A DNA stretch of 11,089 nt from Granulosicoccus sp965367215 (GTDB taxonomy: Bacteria; Pseudomonadota; Gammaproteobacteria; Granulosicoccales; Granulosicoccaceae). This document shows, one piece after another, positions 7,671 to 11,089 of this stretch (positions within the stretch are counted from its first letter, which is position 1; the number at the start of each line of letters is the position of its first letter). The stretch spans positions 1 through 11,089 of the forward strand of contig CBDUIJ010000181.1 in NCBI GenBank assembly GCA_965367215.1. Direction: 5' to 3'. The notes beneath the pieces are model-generated. The model was not told the origin of the DNA and made no database searches. It saw only the letters and a list, made by a program, of their open reading frames with translations. A program made the position numbers and the translations under genes.

Positions 7671-8660
7671 TCAGCGCTTCACATCGGGAAGCGCAACCGT
7701 GACAGGCATTCCCTGTCGCAAACCCTCGTCAGCGTCGGTGACGAGAATACGCAGGCGATATACAAGAGCGGTCCTGAGTTCAGGCGTCTGCACGGTCTTG
7801 GGCGTGAATTCAGCAGACGGTGAGACGAAGCCGACCTGACCGGTATAGTTGCCACCGCTATCGGTACTGATTTTCACCCGCGTCCCGGGAACGACCCTGG
7901 CCAGCGTCGTCTCATCGGCATAGGCCCTCACGAAGAGCTTGTCTGTCAATGCCAACACATAGACCGTTTGCCCCGTGGAAAGCATCGAACCCGGCTCACG
8001 AGCCCGTGTCAGCACGACACCCGTGGACGGCGCTTTCAACAGCGTATCTTCTACCGCCGTCACTGCCTGTTGCCGACGGGCCTGTGATACCGCGACCGTC
8101 GCTTCTGCAGCCTTGATATCTTCCATGCGTGCGCCCTCCTCCAGCAAGGCCAATGCCTCCTCGGCAGAAGCAAGTTGTGCGGCGGCACTGTCACGCAAGG
8201 CCTGTGCGGTATCTGCCTGAGTTCGACTGGTACTCTGAGTCTTCAGCAGTTGCGCCTGACGCGCCGCACCCCGTTCGGCATCATCGAAGCTTGCCTGTGC
8301 TGCACGCACTGCGGCTCTTGCCTGAGCAATTTCCTGCGGTCTTGCACCGGCACGTACGCTGTTCAGTTGCGCTTCGGCACTGGCCAGTTCTGCATCGACA
8401 ATGGCCAGATTCTCCTTTGCCGGGCCACTGTCGATTGTCGCAAGCAGATCACCGGCATTGACGACATCGCCCTCCTCATGCAGCATCTGTGCAAGACGCC
8501 CGGCGGCACGGAAGCCAAGAGATACTTCGCGTACATCAACGTTTCCATACAGTTGATTGCCCGTCGTACTCGCAACCGACCATGGCTTGAACCAAGCCAT
8601 TAACGCCAACGCCACGACAAGCACGATACCGACTGCCAAAGGTCCTTTTTTCAGCTTCAT
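7671..8660 (-). CDS. ybhG: HlyD-family membrane-fusion (periplasmic adaptor) protein, YbhG-like
   Basis: This 329-residue adaptor should bridge the YbhFSR pump to an outer-membrane channel. A short basic start (MKLKKG) leads into a signal-anchor helix at about 7-24. A first half-lipoyl domain follows (about 38-78). Next is a long Ala/Gln/Glu-rich coiled-coil hairpin (about 80-200) with repeats such as AELASAEAQLNSV and ARAAVRAAQASF. The second lipoyl half and beta-barrel close the protein (about 205-329), with KAPSTGVVLTRAREPGSML and the C-terminal LRQGMPVTVALP typical of HlyD adaptors. The frame extends up to a GTG at 8720, with another ATG at 8669. The ATG at 8660 is preferred because GGAG lies 9 bases before it and because it gives a length close to the roughly 332 of E. 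coli YbhG. It is the first gene of the operon. No TolC-type gene is in the window. Confidence 0.9.
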   Translation of the reverse strand: MKLKKGPLAVGIVLVVALALMAWFKPWSVASTTGNQLYGNVDVREVSLGFRAAGRLAQMLHEEGDVVNAGDLLATIDSGPAKENLAIVDAELASAEAQLNSVRAGARPQEIAQARAAVRAAQASFDDAERGAARQAQLLKTQSTSRTQADTAQALRDSAAAQLASAEEALALLEEGARMEDIKAAEATVAVSQARRQQAVTAVEDTLLKAPSTGVVLTRAREPGSMLSTGQTVYVLALTDKLFVRAYADETTLARVVPGTRVKISTDSGGNYTGQVGFVSPSAEFTPKTVQTPELRTALVYRLRILVTDADEGLRQGMPVTVALPDVKR

Positions 8661-8669
8661 GAGAGCCAT

Positions 8670-8673
8670 CTCC
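8670..8673 (-). promoter_or_regulatory. Shine-Dalgarno site that decides the ybhG start
   Basis: On the minus strand GGAG ends 9 bases before the ATG at 8660, good spacing. The alternative ATG at 8669 sits directly against this GGAG with no spacer, which makes it unlikely as the start. Confidence 0.55.
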
Positions 8674-8764
8674 AAGGCAATATTCACGTTACCCGGCGTA
8701 AGCTGGTCCGTTGCAGGCACAGGTGTTGCACCATTCCATTGCAGAACGTCACCGCGTAGCTGAA

Positions 8765-8845
8765 TGACTCAACCATATGGATACGCCTGTATTTCTACTA
8801 TAACGCCTATGGATGGCGAGCGAAGCACTATCAATGGCTGAGTCA
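8765..8845. repeat. Imperfect inverted repeat in the divergent promoter region
   Basis: The arm TGACTCAACCAT (8765-8776) pairs with ATGGCTGAGTCA (8834-8845) at 11 of 12 positions, with a 57-base spacer. A third partial copy, TGACTCG, lies at 8867-8873. The long spacer makes a simple terminator hairpin unlikely; paired operator sites that could be bridged by DNA looping are an alternative. Confidence 0.6.
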
Positions 8846-8874
8846 GATTGGACGCACCTGATCAACTGACTCGA

Positions 8875-9252
8875 ATGCCCATGAATGGAACCACATCACC
8901 CTTCGCCGTCTATCAGTCCATCCTGGAGCCCTGGACCCGACTTGCCATGAAGTCGTCAGATGTCATCCACCTCAGGCTTGCAGCCATGCCCTGGTTGATG
9001 TTGACCGATCCGGTCAAGGCAGCACAGGAAATCGAGCAGATGTTCAGTGAAAAACACGACGCCTGGACTGAAACCGTTTTCGCTGTCAGCCAGACGCCCA
9101 TGCAGCTCTGGTTCGACATGATGACGGCCTGCTGGAGCCGCAACCCCTATCTCGCGCTCAACAATTCGATGATCAACAATAGCCGCCGAGTAGCGCACCC
9201 GGCCAACAGGCGCGTCAGGGCCAACCGCAAGCGTCTGGGCAATCTGGACTGA
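8875..9252 (+). CDS. Small phasin-like protein
   Basis: The product is about 125 residues, mostly predicted helix, with no signal peptide or membrane segment. The N-terminal block resembles small phasin-type proteins that coat polyhydroxyalkanoate granules: SPF, an aromatic-rich EPWTRLAMKSSDVIHLRLAAM, and then EQMFSEKHDAWTET. These proteins carry the same order of a Trp-rich start, VI-x-x-R and a later E-K motif. The last 25 residues are strongly basic (RRVAHPANRRVRANRKRLGN). That tail could bind DNA or acidic surfaces, and a similar ending is what I recall from these relatives. No PHA synthase or depolymerase gene is in the window. The start is unclear: ATG at 8875 and 8881 and TTG at 8848 are all in frame and none has a clear ribosome site. 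The family assignment is by eye and moderate in strength. Confidence 0.6.
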   Translation: MPMNGTTSPFAVYQSILEPWTRLAMKSSDVIHLRLAAMPWLMLTDPVKAAQEIEQMFSEKHDAWTETVFAVSQTPMQLWFDMMTACWSRNPYLALNNSMINNSRRVAHPANRRVRANRKRLGNLD

Positions 9253-9259
9253 CCATACC

Positions 9260-9280
9260 AATCCGGCAACTCACCGGATT
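9260..9280 (+). terminator. 7-bp perfect hairpin after the phasin-like gene
   Basis: AATCCGG (9260-9266) pairs with CCGGATT (9274-9280) around a 7-base loop, starting 7 bases after the stop codon. The position suits a transcription end. No T-run follows, so an intrinsic terminator is not proven; it could protect the mRNA 3' end instead. Confidence 0.4.
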
Positions 9281-9297
9281 ACGAAAACGCCTTGCGC

Positions 9298-9318
9298 GTC
9301 TGGCCAACCTTGCCAGAC
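9298..9318 (+). terminator. Second 7-bp hairpin in tandem
   Basis: GTCTGGC (9298-9304) pairs with GCCAGAC (9312-9318) around a 7-base loop. Stem length and loop length equal those of the hairpin 17 bases upstream, and both loops begin CAAC. There is again no T-run. The remaining gap to 9528 holds only a minor GCTGC/GCAGC stem (9390-9405) and no supported gene. Confidence 0.35.
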
Positions 9319-9528
9319 CGTTAAACGCATTGAAACACTCCCTACCAAGCTGTCATTTTGGGCACCTATGAGCCGAAAACAGCCAGAATGCTGCGTATTT
9401 GCAGCAGCTGGAAGCCGCAGGCATGACATCGTGCATTCGAGAACAGAGATCTGCCCATTCCGAAACAAGCGGAACTCTGCAGATTAGGATACCGTCGCGC
9501 CGGTCATCGGAAATCTGCAGGTATCAGT

Positions 9529-11089
9529 GTGGGCGAGCAAACGCGCAAGTGTGTCAGGAACTCCACGTCAGTTTCAAGAATCATTACCTTGTGTGCGCTG
9601 CTGTCTGGCAGCCTGCCCGCAGTGGCTCAGGACTGGTGCGCCGGCAAGGTCACTGATCGCAATTCTCGTGTGGTATCCAGCATGGGGAAACCAGGCGCAT
9701 TGCAATCCTATATCGACCCTGCCTTTGGCACGCGAGTAACGCGCGTGACCAATGCACCTTACGGTACAGCTCATCGCACCTTGTACAACACAGTGCAACC
9801 ATGGAACGCTGATGAATCCCTGTTGATGCTCTATCACACGGGTGACAGCAATGCAGGACACCACCTCTACGACGGCAAGACCTATGAATACATCCGTCCA
9901 ATGGAATTCTCAGCAGCGGATATCGAGGGAATATACTGGGACGAACAGGATGCATCGAGCTTGTATTTTGTCCAGCGTCGCCCCATCGATGACCCCCTGT
10001 TCGGCAAGCTGGTCAAATACAATGTGAAAACGCGTACGCGCAGCCTGGTCGCCGACCTTGACCCCATTTGCGGGAGCCCTGCCGAGCGCCGTGGCAAGAC
10101 CGCCAAAGGCGGTAATGACATTCAGGGGCTCGGTGGTGATCTGGTAGGTTTGCGCTGCCAGAACAATGATGTCAACGGGAACTCTTCCGATATCAGCTTC
10201 CATGTCAATGTACGCACCGGCCTCATCAGTCAACGTGTCGTGCTCGACCCTGCCAGACCCCAGGGCAGCAATACCTACGGGTTTAGACCCGACGTCGCAG
10301 CCGCCCCTCTGCCCAGTGGTCAACGCGTCCTGGTACAGGACAGCGTATTCGATGCCAACATGAACTTTCTGTACCGACTGGACAGTGCGCTCGCGTCATT
10401 CAATGCAAGAGACGGTCGTCGCTACCAGGTGCCGAAACTGGAGCACCAGACCATCGGGCAGATGCCCAACGGCAATGACGCGGTCTTCTCACCCCGTTAC
10501 GACGAGCTGGAAAACGGTTGCGATGCAGACAGCGACGCCGGCCAGGGTGCCATCGTCGCTCACGATATCCAGGCTGGTAGTTGCCAGGTCATGGTGGGGC
10601 GCACCACCGGTTGGAATTATCCCTTGAAAGGGGTACATCTCTCGTCCGTGTCAGCTCGCAACCCGGGCTGGGTCACCATGACAACCATCGGCTACGGCAA
10701 TCTGGATTACCTGAAGAATTCTCAGGATGCACCGCTGCTGTTCTCGGAATTGAGCCTGACCCACGCCAACCCGGACAATCCGAACACCTGCCGCCTCGCC
10801 CATACTCGAACCACGGGCAAGTCAGCCACCAGGGGATCAGGCTATCGCGGCGCCTATTTCGGAGAACCCCACGCAGTCATGAGCCCCAGCGGTTCACGCA
10901 TTCTGTTCAACTCGGACTGGCACGACTCCGGGTCGGTGGATACCTACGCCGTGGAATTGGGAGCACCGTCAGCGCTGGCGCCAGAACCAGCAGCGCAGAC
11001 AACCCAGCGCGTCGTGACGGAGGAACCCACCCCCACAGCGACCACAGCGACCACAGCGACCACAGCGACCACAGCGACCACAGCGACCA
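9529..11089 (+). CDS. Exported beta-propeller-like protein, partial (runs off the right edge)
   Basis: At least 520 residues are visible and the C-terminus is missing. The start is GTG at 9529, the only common start codon between the upstream in-frame stop (9424) and the signal peptide, with a modest AGG 7 bases before it. Residues 1-33 form a Sec signal peptide: a basic start, a hydrophobic core ITLCALLSGSLPAVA, and predicted cleavage before Gln34. The mature part suggests a TolB/WD40-like propeller. It has repeated blade-like strands such as SLLMLYHTG, IYWDEQDASSLYFVQ with LVKYNVKT, and HAVMSPSGSRILFNSDW with DTYAVEL. Six cysteines in the mature part (37, 181, 210, 331, 352, 421) suggest disulfides in the periplasm or outside. 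After residue 480 comes a Pro/Thr/Ala linker, then Thr-Ala-Thr repeats, so another domain or an anchor probably follows. I do not recognise a specific enzyme. Related propellers occur in polysaccharide-active and surface proteins. Confidence 0.75.
   Translation, partial: MGEQTRKCVRNSTSVSRIITLCALLSGSLPAVAQDWCAGKVTDRNSRVVSSMGKPGALQSYIDPAFGTRVTRVTNAPYGTAHRTLYNTVQPWNADESLLMLYHTGDSNAGHHLYDGKTYEYIRPMEFSAADIEGIYWDEQDASSLYFVQRRPIDDPLFGKLVKYNVKTRTRSLVADLDPICGSPAERRGKTAKGGNDIQGLGGDLVGLRCQNNDVNGNSSDISFHVNVRTGLISQRVVLDPARPQGSNTYGFRPDVAAAPLPSGQRVLVQDSVFDANMNFLYRLDSALASFNARDGRRYQVPKLEHQTIGQMPNGNDAVFSPRYDELENGCDADSDAGQGAIVAHDIQAGSCQVMVGRTTGWNYPLKGVHLSSVSARNPGWVTMTTIGYGNLDYLKNSQDAPLLFSELSLTHANPDNPNTCRLAHTRTTGKSATRGSGYRGAYFGEPHAVMSPSGSRILFNSDWHDSGSVDTYAVELGAPSALAPEPAAQTTQRVVTEEPTPTATTATTATTATTATTAT
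11035..11089 (+). repeat. 9-base tandem repeat coding for Thr-Ala-Thr
   Basis: Six exact copies of ACAGCGACC plus one base lie in frame at the window edge, so the full array is longer or of unknown length. The unit is three codons, so copy-number change would keep the frame and only alter linker length. Confidence 0.95.

Larger units (their letters stand above)
8661..8874. promoter_or_regulatory. Divergent intergenic region with the presumed ybhG operon promoter
   Basis: This stretch separates the leftward ybh operon from the rightward phasin-like gene, so it should hold promoters for both. The core ACTATAAC (8797-8804) reads as a -10-like TATAGT on the minus strand and TATAAC on the plus strand. 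Neither has a good -35 at standard spacing, so the promoter call is tentative. The element lies inside the loop of a 12-base inverted repeat (8765-8776 and 8834-8845). It is also flanked by two direct TATGGAT copies (8776-8782 and 8808-8814). A repressor or activator site is a reasonable inference. No regulator gene is adjacent. Confidence 0.45.

Noticed and set aside
8661..8720. Upstream GTG (8720) and ATG (8669) as starts for ybhG
   Set aside because: Neither has a spaced ribosome site. The ATG at 8660 has GGAG at 9 bases and gives a normal signal anchor and family length.
9369..9488. 39-codon frame from ATG 9369 in the gap before the exported protein
   Set aside because: It has no ribosome site, no recognisable features, and a composition like non-coding sequence.
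9574..10323. Minus-strand open frames of 96, 101 and 137 codons inside the exported protein gene
   Set aside because: They lie opposite a frame with a signal peptide and propeller-like composition, and they show no domain or start signals of their own.
11035..11089. Tandem repeat as a CRISPR array or phage attachment site
   Set aside because: The units are 9 bases with no spacers and stay in the coding frame, as expected for a protein linker.

Overview
The window reads as ordinary chromosomal DNA from a Gram-negative bacterium, most likely a gammaproteobacterium. The evidence is a four-gene efflux operon that matches the Escherichia coli ybhG-ybhF-ybhS-ybhR cluster in order and in protein character, a large-subunit KatE-type catalase, a phasin-like protein that hints at polyhydroxyalkanoate storage, and an exported protein with a Sec signal peptide. 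Nothing in the sequence fixes the genus. A free-living, possibly marine, organism would fit, but that is inference. I see no transposase, integrase, tRNA, rRNA, CRISPR array or phage gene.

Layout. From about 1 to 8660 everything is on the minus strand. First comes a complete large catalase (9-2204). Upstream of it are 338 bases without a supported gene, then a DMT/EamA-family membrane transporter (2543-3484), then a 211-base gap. After that comes a tightly packed operon that reads right to left: membrane-fusion protein ybhG (7671-8660), double-ATPase ybhF (5908-7668), and permeases ybhS (4799-5911) and ybhR (3696-4802). The operon junctions are a 2-base gap and two 4-base start/stop overlaps.

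A roughly 215-base divergent intergenic region (8661-8874) carries inverted and direct repeats. It separates the operon from plus-strand genes: a small phasin-like protein (8875-9252), a hairpin-bearing gap of 276 bases, and an exported beta-propeller-like protein (9529 onward). The propeller-like gene runs off the right edge inside a 9-base tandem repeat coding for Thr-Ala-Thr.

How the genes fit together. YbhF (ATPase), YbhS and YbhR (inner-membrane ABC-2 permeases) and YbhG (periplasmic adaptor) should form one inner-membrane export pump that works with an outer-membrane channel such as TolC. That channel is not encoded here. The E. coli operon is preceded by the TetR-family repressor gene cecR. 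Here that position is taken by the divergent phasin-like gene, so local control must differ. The catalase and the EamA transporter look like independent units. I found no clearly undescribed multi-gene system. The points most worth a second look are the one degenerate ATP site in YbhF, the highly basic tail on the catalase, the repeat-rich divergent promoter region, and the unassigned exported propeller-like protein with its repeat linker.
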